64,000 bases of DNA from Timonella sp031979385 (GTDB lineage: Bacteria; Actinomycetota; Actinomycetes; Actinomycetales; Cellulomonadaceae): the NCBI GenBank assembly GCA_031979385.1, contig DALZEF010000004.1:62001-126000 (forward strand), read 5' to 3'. Positions 25,819 through 34,454 of this stretch are shown here, piece after piece. Below the pieces are notes generated by a model, which saw nothing but the letters and a program-made list of their open reading frames with translations, was not told the origin of the DNA and did not search any database. Position 1 is the stretch's first letter. The number at the start of each line of letters is the position of its first letter. A program made the translations under genes and the position numbers.

Positions 25819-26229
25819 TCACCATTCCACGCGTTCGTCGCTCATCCAGTCGGCCAGCAGCTCCTTATGATCAGCAAGCCATAAACGAAGGATCTTTGTC
25901 GGAACCCCTAGTTCTTGTGCGGACCTGCCGAGGTCCTCGAATACGTGGCATACGGCGCGCACGTCTTCAGTTGCCAGTAGGATCTTTGCGGCATACCGAT
26001 CTGCTTGCAGTTCTGCCTTTTCATGGGTGAGTGGCTGTGCTTTCATGACGCCGTAGTGTGTGTGTCCGTAGTGTGCGTGTCCAAGTTCGTGAGCTAGGGC
26101 GACTTTCTGCGTCAAAAGGGAGCGCTTTGAATTGAGTGCGATCACATTTCCGATCAGCAGGCCGGAATACGTGTCCATCTCTTGCCAGCGAACTTCTCGA
26201 AAACTCGCGCGTGGAAGCGGCCCTTGCAT
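25819..26229 (-). CDS. ImmA/IrrE-type zinc metalloprotease
   Basis: 136 residues. HELGHAHYGHTHYG contains the HExxH zinc site, and KAELQADRYAAKILL supplies the usual third-ligand helix. In ImmA proteins this enzyme cleaves the partner XRE repressor to allow induction of a mobile element. The stop codon at 26233-26235 fixes ATG 26229 as the earliest possible start. It is upstream of the XRE gene in the same operon, the reverse of many known pairs. Confidence 0.82.
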   Translation of the reverse strand: MQGPLPRASFREVRWQEMDTYSGLLIGNVIALNSKRSLLTQKVALAHELGHAHYGHTHYGVMKAQPLTHEKAELQADRYAAKILLATEDVRAVCHVFEDLGRSAQELGVPTKILRLWLADHKELLADWMSDERVEW

Positions 26230-26421
26230 CCGTCATTCTGGTGAGCGAATCTGCCTGAAGTGGACAGATTGAGTACGCGCCGTTGTGGTTAGCGGGTTCA
26301 TTCACTGAAACTCGGACAGCAGCACTTAGTTGTGCTACTTAGGCGTGAGCATGGGTAAAGTGCACAGTGAAGCAATTTCCTACACGTTCAACTGCTTAGT
26401 CGATACGTCACCGCAAAGACA

Positions 26422-26454
26422 ACGAGCCTGCCGCAGGAAGTGCGGCAGGCTCGT
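26422..26454. terminator. Terminator downstream of purB
   Basis: Perfect 13-bp arms, 26422-26434 and 26442-26454, 7-nt loop, 18 bp after the purB stop. Confidence 0.8.
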
Positions 26455-26471
26455 CGTCAATATGAAGCGGG

Positions 26472-27914
26472 TCAGGCGAGGTATTCGTCCACCAACTGCT
26501 CGGCTAAGCCAACGTAGGATGCGGGAGTGAGCGCAGCAAGGCGCTCCGTCTCTTCCTGCGGCAAACCAAGGCTGCGCACGAATTCGATCATTTCTGCCGA
26601 GCCGATGCGGTGCCCGCGCGTGAGGTCCTTGAGGCGTTCGTACGGGTTCTCCATGCCGGGAACGCCAGCCACCCCTGCGGCGCGCATCGCGGACTGGATT
26701 GGCTCGCCGAGAACCTCCCAGTTGGAGTCCAGGTCAGCTAGTAGCACGTTCTCGTCAACGGCCAGACGGGTCAGGCCTTTGGCAACGTTGTCGATTGCGA
26801 GCAGGGAGTGGCCGAATGCGGAACCGATGTTGCGCTGTGAGGAGGAATCGGTCAGGTCGCGTTGCATGCGGCTCGTGACCAGAGTGGAACCGAGCACGTC
26901 GAACAGTGCGCAGGAAATCTCGAGGTTCGCCTCGGCGTTCTCGAACCGGATCGGGTTGACCTTGTGCGGCATCGTCGAGGAGCCGGTCGCACCCGGTACT
27001 GGGATCTGCTTGAAGAACCCGAGCGAAATGTACGTCCACACATCGGTGGCAAGGTTGTGCAGGATGCGGTTGAAGCGGGCGATGTCAGCGTAAACCTCGG
27101 CCTGCCAGTCGTGCGACTCGATCTGCGTTGTCAGCGGGTTCCACGTCAGGCCAAGGTGCTCCACGAATTCGCGCGAAACGGCAGGCCAGTCAGCGCCTGG
27201 AACAGCGGCAACGTGTGCGCCAAACGTACCCGTTGCGCCGTTGAGCTTGCCTAGATACTCCGCACCGGAAACCCGTCGTACCTGACGGCCCAAACGGTGG
27301 GCGAGCACGGCGAGTTCCTTACCGATGGTTGATGGTGTTGCAGGCTGGCCGTGGGTGCGCGACAGCATCGGAACGCCCTTGTGCTCGCGAGCCATCCCAG
27401 CAACCTGCTCAACTAGAGCGGAAGCGGCAGGAAGCCACACGTTCTCAACGGCCCCCTTAACCATGAGCGCGTACGACAGGTTGTTGATGTCCTCAGACGT
27501 GCAGCAGAAGTGCACGAGTTCCGAAACAGCTGGGAGGTTAGTGTCCGCGCCAAGCTTCTCGGGCGCAAGAGCGATCCGACGCTTGATGTAGTACTCGACA
27601 GCCTTCACATCGTGCACGGTCTCGCGCTCGATCTCCGCAAGCTCGGCGATGCCATCGCCGTCAAAGTCGGTCACGATTGCGCGCAGGTATGCCTTCTCAG
27701 CATCCGTTAGTTGGACGGCGCCCGGAACAACCTGACCGTCCGTCAGCGCAATAAGCCATTCAACCTCAACGTGGATGCGCTCGCGGTTCAACGCGGCTTC
27801 CGACAGGTGGTCTACGAGCGGTGCAACGGCTCCACGGTATCGGCCGTCAAGTGCGCCGAGTGCGATCGAAGGGGTCAGTTCAGCAAAACTTACGCGTGCA
27901 TCAGTATTGGCCAT
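26472..27914 (-). CDS. purB: Adenylosuccinate lyase
   Basis: 480 residues. Fumarase-superfamily signature GSSTMPHKVNPIRFENAEAN with the catalytic serine loop, SRTHGQPATPSTIGKEL and FCCTSEDINNLSYAL. Longer type, like the E. coli enzyme. It acts twice in purine synthesis (SAICAR to AICAR, adenylosuccinate to AMP). ATG 27914 is chosen because conserved sequence starts there. The frame extends upstream to 27968 without meaning. Confidence 0.97.
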   Translation of the reverse strand: MANTDARVSFAELTPSIALGALDGRYRGAVAPLVDHLSEAALNRERIHVEVEWLIALTDGQVVPGAVQLTDAEKAYLRAIVTDFDGDGIAELAEIERETVHDVKAVEYYIKRRIALAPEKLGADTNLPAVSELVHFCCTSEDINNLSYALMVKGAVENVWLPAASALVEQVAGMAREHKGVPMLSRTHGQPATPSTIGKELAVLAHRLGRQVRRVSGAEYLGKLNGATGTFGAHVAAVPGADWPAVSREFVEHLGLTWNPLTTQIESHDWQAEVYADIARFNRILHNLATDVWTYISLGFFKQIPVPGATGSSTMPHKVNPIRFENAEANLEISCALFDVLGSTLVTSRMQRDLTDSSSQRNIGSAFGHSLLAIDNVAKGLTRLAVDENVLLADLDSNWEVLGEPIQSAMRAAGVAGVPGMENPYERLKDLTRGHRIGSAEMIEFVRSLGLPQEETERLAALTPASYVGLAEQLVDEYLA

Positions 27915-27971
27915 GATCGCTATTCTTTCACGTCCACATCGCCGCGTGGTGGGCCGTCCGTTACTCAAGAA

Positions 27972-29522
27972 CTATTCGATGATAGCTCGCGTTACTGTCA
28001 CCTGTTCCTCCAAAACGGATGCGATGAGAACCTGGGTTTCGTTGATCCGGTCAACGGCCCCGCGAATCTCCGTAAGTGAGTCAACTGACGCCTCAACCTG
28101 CTGCTGGATGGTGCTGATCTTGCTTTCCACCTCTGCGGTAGCTCGTTCGGTTTCGTTTGCCAGATCCTTGACCTCGCTTGCCACAACTGCGAATCCCTTG
28201 CCCGCTTCACCAGCGCGGGCCGCCTCGATTGTGGCGTTAAGGGCGAGTAGGTTTGTTTGTCCAGCAATTCGCTGGATCATACGAACCACCTCGGAGATCT
28301 CGCGAGAGGATTGTCCAAGCCCCAAGATATCTTGGTCTGCTGCTTCCACATACCGTTGACCCTCAGCTGCCACTCCGGTTGCTTGGGCGACGTTACGTTC
28401 CACTTGGCTAATGGAATCGAGCAGTTCTTGTGCCGCCGCGTTGAGGCGGGCTGCCGCGTTGAACCGGTCAAGGGTCTGCCCGACCAGATAGGCGGCATTG
28501 AGTAGCGTGGCTTTACGGGCATCCGTAAGGTGGGTGAGCTTTTCGATGAAAAAGTCCATCGTGCCGATCACCGCCCCATTACACATGATGGGCAGCGCAA
28601 CCACGGCTGTGAGTCCTGCGTTCAATGCGGCATCCGCACGCAACTGCCCGCGCACGGTGGACAGGTCATAGATGATCCCAAAGTCCCCGGTTTTCCAAAC
28701 GGTTCCGATGAGCCCTTCCCCGTATGTGGGCGTGAGCGCGGCTGAGGATTTAGAAAACTCCGCAGAAACCTGCCCGCTGTCCAACTCAAGGGTCAGGACC
28801 TTGTTCTGCTGGTCAGCCTTCCAGACGGAGCCGTACCGCCACCCAAACCCTTTTCGGATCTCGTCAATTGCGTGGCGCAATGCCTCACCCGACGTTGATG
28901 ATTCGGACACCGACTTCATGACAGCGGAAAGGGTTTGAGCGTTTTCGTGTTCTTCTGCCTGTCGCTCCGCAACGGCGAGCCGAGTAAGAGCCTGCGACAC
29001 GAGTACGCCTATCGCCCGCAGTGTGGCTTTGCGTGACTCTGAGATGTCGATTTCTTCGAGTGCGAAGAAATCCATGGTGCCAATCACTTTGTCTTCCACG
29101 ATGATGGGAAAGCACACCCCAGATTTGATTCCGTTGGCAAGGGCGATCGGTGCGCGGACACAGTCAGAAAGTTCACCAAGATTCTTGACGGCTACGAGGT
29201 CTTGGGTTTTCCAAGCGCGCCCGGAAAGTCCGACCCCGCGCGCAAAGGTGGCTTCACGGGTGACGCGTTGGAATGCAGGTCCGGCGTCACCGGACTCCAC
29301 GGAGAAACGGAGCACATTCTCTGCGGGATCGAGCTCCCAATATGAGCCATACGCCCACGAGAATTGTTGCCTGACAAAAGTTAGCGCCGAGGACACCCCG
29401 TCATGGAAGCTTTTGGCGTTTGCGAGAGCACGCACGGTTTCTGTGACCGCACGAATGTCCGCTGAGAGTTCTTGGACTTCGTTGTGGCTTTGGGGGGTTC
29501 GTTGAGCAGTGCGCTTGAACAT
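27972..29522 (-). CDS. Soluble GAF-GAF chemoreceptor-like signalling protein
   Basis: 516 residues, no membrane segment. Two GAF domains in tandem (about 20-180 and 205-350), each ending with a similar IGTMDFF strand, so they arose by internal duplication. Then a short signalling domain with the receptor tip IAGQTNLLALNATIEAARAG. The signalling part is much shorter than in the two membrane receptors: the coiled coil stops ~80 residues after the tip. Probably senses a cytoplasmic small molecule or redox state and signals to CheA (inference). Confidence 0.9.
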   Translation of the reverse strand: MFKRTAQRTPQSHNEVQELSADIRAVTETVRALANAKSFHDGVSSALTFVRQQFSWAYGSYWELDPAENVLRFSVESGDAGPAFQRVTREATFARGVGLSGRAWKTQDLVAVKNLGELSDCVRAPIALANGIKSGVCFPIIVEDKVIGTMDFFALEEIDISESRKATLRAIGVLVSQALTRLAVAERQAEEHENAQTLSAVMKSVSESSTSGEALRHAIDEIRKGFGWRYGSVWKADQQNKVLTLELDSGQVSAEFSKSSAALTPTYGEGLIGTVWKTGDFGIIYDLSTVRGQLRADAALNAGLTAVVALPIMCNGAVIGTMDFFIEKLTHLTDARKATLLNAAYLVGQTLDRFNAAARLNAAAQELLDSISQVERNVAQATGVAAEGQRYVEAADQDILGLGQSSREISEVVRMIQRIAGQTNLLALNATIEAARAGEAGKGFAVVASEVKDLANETERATAEVESKISTIQQQVEASVDSLTEIRGAVDRINETQVLIASVLEEQVTVTRAIIE

Positions 29523-29801
29523 GGTGCCTCATAGGTGTTGGGTGTGCAATATAGACGCGCTGTGGGTGGGGCGCTAGAGGGTTGCGCTGTTGTGGGTGGT
29601 TTCTCAGCCGTGAGAAGGCGACGCAACGCTTTGGTATTCACCTGCTGTTATCGGTTGTGGACCGTGTTTATGTAGGGCATTTGCAGATCGAAAGATCTGG
29701 TTGTTGTGCGACTACGCCATCAAGTCCGGTCTAAACCGAAATAAGCGTAGGTGGGACTCCAGACTCAATTGGCCGAATCGTCGACAAGAGACAATATTGA
29801 T

Positions 29802-30614
29802 ATGCGAGCAACCCAACCTAGTCCTGCTACCCGCCCCCAAAAACGCAGGCGTCGGTCGCCGGGCTGGGTGCCAGACCAGCATGGTGCATGGGCGATGCTC
29901 GCGGTACCTCTACTGGTGGGCGTGGTTCTAGGTGGGCCAACACGGACACACCTTATCCTCGCTCTGACATGGTTCGCGGGATACTTTGCCTTCTTTGCGG
30001 CGGGCCTGTGGTTTAAGTCCCGCTTCAAATCCAAATACCTGCCACCAGTGCGCGCCTACGCGCTCATCGCCGGATCCCTTGGCGTGTTACTGCTTGTGTC
30101 CGCGCCGCACCTCATGTGGTGGGCGCCCATATTCGCACCGCTGCTCACCGTGTCGCTGTGGCTGTCCTATCGTCGTAAGGAACGAGGACTCCTCAACGAT
30201 GTCGTAACGGTGGTGGCGGCCTGCTTGATGGTTGCCGTCGCTGCCTCGGCTGGCTCTGAAGCGGCCCTCGGCCCGCTCGTCTGGTGCGCTGCCCTCGTAC
30301 TGTTCGCCTACTTCGTCGGCACCGTCCTCTACGTCAAAACGATGATCCGCGAGCGCGGATCACGCGCCTACCTGCTCGCGTCCGTTGGATACCACTTGGC
30401 GACGAGCCTGCTGCCTTTCGCCCTGTATCTCACGGTTCCAGCATGGCGGGTTCAAGTGGCAGCGTTGGGGAGCGCAATGTTGACAGCGTTCTTTGGTGCG
30501 CTCGCGGTTCGCGCTGTGTGGGTGCCTCGGACGTCGGCCACTCCTCGGCAGGTCGGTGTTTCCGAGATTGTTGTTTCGACGGTGCTTACTGTGGCTCTAT
30601 TGGTGTTCTTATAG
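29802..30614 (+). CDS. YwiC-like integral membrane protein
   Basis: 270 residues from ATG 29802 (alternative GTG 29751). A basic cytoplasmic start (RPQKRRRRSPGWVPDQHGAWAML) with the family-typical PDQHGAW motif, then about eight hydrophobic helices. The YwiC-like family (PF14256) has no established function. The 270-bp region upstream holds only a small TTCTCA/TGAGAA hairpin at 29601-29616. Confidence 0.8.
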   Translation: MRATQPSPATRPQKRRRRSPGWVPDQHGAWAMLAVPLLVGVVLGGPTRTHLILALTWFAGYFAFFAAGLWFKSRFKSKYLPPVRAYALIAGSLGVLLLVSAPHLMWWAPIFAPLLTVSLWLSYRRKERGLLNDVVTVVAACLMVAVAASAGSEAALGPLVWCAALVLFAYFVGTVLYVKTMIRERGSRAYLLASVGYHLATSLLPFALYLTVPAWRVQVAALGSAMLTAFFGALAVRAVWVPRTSATPRQVGVSEIVVSTVLTVALLVFL

Positions 30615-31015
30615 GCGTCTGGGATGTCGGCGAAACTACCAACTTTCCGTAGTACGGGGCTGATGCACGTTTAGGTGACATTCGACATGGCTAATTTCGG
30701 CTGGACTGTCAGGTGATTCCTGATCCGGTGTCTGATGCGCCGTTGGTCATTCCGTTGGAGCGAGGGTGTTCTGTCCGCTCTGCTGTGTGAATGGCTCCCT
30801 ATTGGCGACGATCCGGCTGGCGCTCGCTATCAGGTGCAGTGAGTGGGTTCGATCCTCTGTTTTTTGGGTTTCCTCTGGTGGCATTGTTTCCATAGCGTCT
30901 GTTGGAGACAACGCTGTGCGATTTATCCACAGTTAGTATGCACGCCTGCGCTACCGCAGGTTTCTTTGTGATGTTCTTGAGGCTCCGCCCCAACTGAACC
31001 CAAGGAGACAGCCCC
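30615..31015. other. Intergenic region without recognised gene
   Basis: 401 bp. A small hairpin (CCTGCG 30945-30950, CGCAGG 30955-30960) followed by TTTCTTT could terminate upstream transcription. A GGTTCGATCC string near 30846 resembles a tRNA T-loop but no tRNA can be folded around it. AAGGAG at the end serves the next gene. Confidence 0.4.
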
Positions 31016-31249
31016 GTGCCCGGCCCGTATAAAAGCATCACGACCCTCAACATCATCAGCGACCTGTTCGAACAGGTCGTGGAGGAGATCCAAGCGGCAA
31101 TCCTGGAGTCTGAGGTGTGGGAGTCCGAGAACGCCGAGACCTATCGGGAGATGATGTGCGAACTTTCTCGCCAGATCGGCGGCCTTTCGCGCGCCGTTCG
31201 AGGCCAAAGCCAGAGCCTTGAACGACTGTTCAATGCGATTCCCGTGTGA
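31016..31249 (+). CDS. Small WXG100-like helical protein
   Basis: 77 residues from GTG 31016 with AAGGAG eight bases upstream. Predicted as two amphipathic helices joined around W35-E-S, followed by an A..Y spacing as in the C-terminal half of WXG100 proteins. The canonical WxG turn is WES here. It ends 15 bp before a hydrolase with a helical N-terminus. The pair could be a type VII-like secretion partner and effector, but no secretion genes are in the window. Low-certainty assignment. Confidence 0.55.
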   Translation: MPGPYKSITTLNIISDLFEQVVEEIQAAILESEVWESENAETYREMMCELSRQIGGLSRAVRGQSQSLERLFNAIPV

Positions 31250-31264
31250 CAGGTGTGTTGGACA

Positions 31265-32734
31265 ATGAGCAATGCGTCAGGAAATAGTGTGGATGGGGTT
31301 GCGCCTCGCGCTGAGCAACAAGCCGTGCCACCCAGTACGCCGGAGACCTGGTTTCACGTCAGGGGAGTATCGACCAAGCTCGCAGCAGACATCGATGCGC
31401 TTGAAGCATCGGCCCGTCACGTCCAGACCACGGACACACTGATCCAAGATGCCATGGCGCAATTCAACGCCGCCGATCACCTGCTGACTGATGACTGGAA
31501 CTATCTGTGTTTTGACGCTCGCAAATACGCCGAGCAGCGTGCTGAACTTGACGGCGTGGAACTTGTGCAGCGTCCCACTTGGGATGAGCAGAGGCAGTTT
31601 TCGGTGCGGCTCGCAGACATTGAAGAATTGCGTACGCAGGCGATAGCGCTTGCGCCGCAGTTGCGGGAACTTGGCGCCGTAGCGTTCCAGGCCGCAGTCG
31701 AATATCAAAGGGCTGAACGGCAAGCCAAAAACTATACGCGTTTCATCGAAGGGCCTTTCTTTAGGCGCCCCCGGGTGTCTCTTTTTGACTCAGTGCTGTG
31801 GGGCGCTATTGAGATTGCCGTGCGGTCCAAGATCCACGGCGACGAGATGCACTTCATGGAACGGATGCAGTCCGGCTTGTTGTTGGCAGATCCGGAAAAC
31901 CGGAGGAGTCTTGCGTTTGGTGCAGCGGCACTTGCAAGGCCAGTTGCCAGAGGCTTGGCTGATGACAAGGGAATCACATACAGTTCCGAGGAGAAGGATC
32001 TGATCGTGTCCGAGATCGAACCCCAAGACGTTTCGAGTGTGGACAGTTCGATTGCCTCGTTGCGGGATGTGAAGGCAGAGAATAATAGTGCCATTCAGAT
32101 CACCAAAGCCATGAGGGATGGCAAGCCCGTGTACACGATCAACATTCCTGGAACTGTGTCGTGGTCGCCCACCGGGTGGGAGCACCCGATTGACATTACC
32201 TCGAACGTCGTATCGATGTACGGCGGTCAGTCCACGGGCATGACCTACGTCGAAGAGGCGATGAAACGGGCAGGCGTCGAACCCGGTGCGGACATCGTCA
32301 TGATGGGGCACTCGCAGGGTGGCATCATTGCCTCGGCCTTGGCGTCCAAAACGGCTTTCACACATAGTTACAACGTGCGCGGACTTGTCACGATGAACTC
32401 GCCAACCGCCAACAACAACGTCAAGGCAGGTATCCCAACGCTGCATCTTGAACACTGGAAAGACCCGGTGTCGGCGCTGGACAACACGTCAATGCCCGTG
32501 TCACGCGACCGGATGCAAGTCGTTGGAACAGTGGACCAAAGCGATGGGATAGGGAACCACGACGTCGAAACCTCTCGCCGTCTACTGCGCAATGCCATGA
32601 GCGAAAGCCCTGAGGTGCGGGAGATGGTTGACCGCATCGAAGAATGGCTACCCAGCAGAGATGAAGTCACGGAAAGCAAAACCTATGATGTGAACCGCAC
32701 CGTCCCCGCTGATCGGGAAATAAAAACGGATTGA
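31265..32734 (+). CDS. Alpha/beta hydrolase with helical N-terminal domain
   Basis: 489 residues from ATG 31265 (alternative GTG 31253). The N-terminal ~190 residues are helical and resemble WXG/LXG-type secretion domains (ALEASARHVQTTDTLIQDAM, DDWNYLCFDARKY). The C-terminal half is a lipase/esterase fold: VSMYGGQSTGMTYVEEAM, then MGHSQGGIIAS with the nucleophile Ser near residue 350, and later Asp (HWKDPVSALDN) and His (GIGNHDVETS) as triad candidates. No signal peptide. Acts together with the preceding small protein (inference). Confidence 0.7.
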   Translation: MSNASGNSVDGVAPRAEQQAVPPSTPETWFHVRGVSTKLAADIDALEASARHVQTTDTLIQDAMAQFNAADHLLTDDWNYLCFDARKYAEQRAELDGVELVQRPTWDEQRQFSVRLADIEELRTQAIALAPQLRELGAVAFQAAVEYQRAERQAKNYTRFIEGPFFRRPRVSLFDSVLWGAIEIAVRSKIHGDEMHFMERMQSGLLLADPENRRSLAFGAAALARPVARGLADDKGITYSSEEKDLIVSEIEPQDVSSVDSSIASLRDVKAENNSAIQITKAMRDGKPVYTINIPGTVSWSPTGWEHPIDITSNVVSMYGGQSTGMTYVEEAMKRAGVEPGADIVMMGHSQGGIIASALASKTAFTHSYNVRGLVTMNSPTANNNVKAGIPTLHLEHWKDPVSALDNTSMPVSRDRMQVVGTVDQSDGIGNHDVETSRRLLRNAMSESPEVREMVDRIEEWLPSRDEVTESKTYDVNRTVPADREIKTD

Positions 32735-32752
32735 GTGAGGTTGAGTAGAACT

Positions 32753-33742
32753 ATGCTGCCCTACTCAATGCTTGACCTTGCGACAGTCGCCCCGTCTCAG
32801 ACGATCAGGGAGGCGCTCGAAGCAACCGTTGTGACCGCCCAAACCGCAGAGCGCAGTGGTTACCAACGGGTGTGGTACGCCGAACACCACAACATGAAGT
32901 CCATCGCCTCCTCCGCGACAAGCGTGCTCATCGCGCACGTTGCTGCTCACACGCAGACGATCAGACTGGGATCGGGCGGCGTCATGTTGCCCAACCATTC
33001 GCCGCTGACGATCGCTGAGCACTATGGGACGCTCGGGGAACTGCATCCTGACCGCATTGATCTCGGTGTGGGGCGAGCACCCGGTGGCGATCAGAACACG
33101 CTGTACGCGCTGCGTCGTTCGCGTACCGAGCAGGACAACTTCCCTCAAGATGTCCGCGAGTTGCGGGCCTACCTGCGAGGACAGACAATCGTTCCAAATG
33201 TTGAGGCGATTCCCGGGTCGGGAACCAACGTTCCGATCTTTATCCTCGGGTCCTCGCTCTACGGGGCCGAACTCGCCGCGACCTTGGGACTGCCATACGC
33301 CTTCGCCTCACACTTCGCGCCCAATGCCCTGCACGATGCGCTGCGAGTGTACCGCGACAAGTTCGAGCCATCACATGACCTGGCGCAACCGTACGCGATG
33401 GTGGCGTTCAACGTCATCGCCGCACCAACCACCGAGCGTGCGCAGGAACTGCACGGGGAAACGCTGCGTCAGCGTTTGAAGTTCATGATCCGTGACGGCG
33501 CAGCGCTCAGGCTGTCAGATGAGGATCTCGACCGTTTGCTCGTTGGCCCGCATGGTGATCAAGTGCGGAACATGATGAAGTGCACCGCGGTTGGCACGCC
33601 CGAGCAAACTCAAGAGTGGGCGGCCCAGTTCGCTGAACTCACCCAGGCCGACGAGATCATCGTGACGCACCCAGGTGGCGAACTCGAAGACCGCTTGTGG
33701 TCGGTTGAGCACTTCGGCAAAGCGCTGCGGGCTGCTGAGTAG
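32753..33742 (+). CDS. Luciferase-like flavin-dependent monooxygenase
   Basis: 329 residues from ATG 32753 (an in-frame GTG at 32735 directly follows the previous stop). Motifs: RVWYAEHHNM, IRLGSGGVMLPNHSPLTIAE and DLGVGRAPGGD, all typical of the LLM class (MsnO8 subgroup) of TIM-barrel flavin enzymes. Substrate unknown. Probably cotranscribed with the hydrolase upstream by proximity. Confidence 0.9.
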   Translation: MLPYSMLDLATVAPSQTIREALEATVVTAQTAERSGYQRVWYAEHHNMKSIASSATSVLIAHVAAHTQTIRLGSGGVMLPNHSPLTIAEHYGTLGELHPDRIDLGVGRAPGGDQNTLYALRRSRTEQDNFPQDVRELRAYLRGQTIVPNVEAIPGSGTNVPIFILGSSLYGAELAATLGLPYAFASHFAPNALHDALRVYRDKFEPSHDLAQPYAMVAFNVIAAPTTERAQELHGETLRQRLKFMIRDGAALRLSDEDLDRLLVGPHGDQVRNMMKCTAVGTPEQTQEWAAQFAELTQADEIIVTHPGGELEDRLWSVEHFGKALRAAE

Positions 33743-33771
33743 CGACGAATCGGGCAGGTGCACTCCCATCT

Positions 33772-33796
33772 CCTGACCCAGCCCGGCTGGGTCAGG
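33772..33796. terminator. Short perfect hairpin
   Basis: Arms 33772-33783 and 33785-33796 are exact reverse complements. In practice a 10-bp stem with a 5-nt loop. It lies 30 bp after the monooxygenase stop and has no clear T-run. Confidence 0.5.
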
Positions 33797-33879
33797 CCGG
33801 GCATGCGTGACGTCACCGGATCGTCGTCAAGCGTTCTTTTCTGAACACAAGCAGAGCGCACCCGCAACCCCGCGATCAA

Positions 33880-33940
33880 TTTGAGAGTGCACTTTTCTGC
33901 ACTCTCAGTGCGTGAGAGCGCAGAAAAGTGCACTCTCAAA
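33880..33940. terminator. Long bidirectional hairpin between convergent genes
   Basis: Perfect 21-bp arms, 33880-33900 and 33920-33940. The loop itself can extend the stem (CTCTC with GAGAG). TTTTC/GAAAA lie inside the arms. It precedes the end of the minus-strand membrane-protein gene. Confidence 0.75.
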
Positions 33941-33976
33941 CGGGCCAGAGCGTTGCGAGTGCTGTTTGCGAAGCTG

Positions 33977-34378
33977 TTACTTCTTGTCTACTCGCAGCAG
34001 TGCGCGGCCAACGGCGGAGAGCACGGAGATGACGATGGCGGCGAGGACTGCCCACCAGAACCCGTTGACCTCGAGGCCCCAGTCAGCCGACTGCGTGAAC
34101 CAGCCCACGAGCAGAATCATCGCGGCGTTGATGATGAGGGAGAACAATCCGAGCGTCAGCACGATGATCGGGAACGACACGACAGTTGCGACCGGCTTGA
34201 TGATCGCGTTCACGACTGCGAAGATCAAGGCGACTACGAGGAACACGGCACCACGGTTGATGAACTCGGTGCCTTCGGTGAGGTTGAACTGCCCGACCAC
34301 TTGGAAGTTGTCTCCGAACAGGAGAGTGGTCAGCCAGAACGCGACAGCGGTAACGAGTAGCCTCTTCAAAAAGTCCAT
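33977..34378 (-). CDS. COG1950-type (phage-holin-family-4-like) membrane protein
   Basis: 133 residues with four hydrophobic helices and the family motifs AVVNAIIKPV and FPIIVLTLGLFSLIINAAMI. Members (YvlD-like) are widespread chromosomal membrane proteins named after weak similarity to holins. Function not established. ATG 34378 has AGGA upstream. Divergent from the aminotransferase gene. Confidence 0.88.
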   Translation of the reverse strand: MDFLKRLLVTAVAFWLTTLLFGDNFQVVGQFNLTEGTEFINRGAVFLVVALIFAVVNAIIKPVATVVSFPIIVLTLGLFSLIINAAMILLVGWFTQSADWGLEVNGFWWAVLAAIVISVLSAVGRALLRVDKK

Positions 34379-34454
34379 GGTTCCATCCTGCCAGTCATCG
34401 CCCAGAAGTCGAACAGTTTATTCAGAAGACTTGTGTCAATGAGAGACTGATTTT

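Noticed and set aside
30843..30857. GGTTCGATCC string resembling a tRNA T-loop
   Set aside because: Flanking bases do not form the T stem, and no anticodon arm or acceptor stem could be built.
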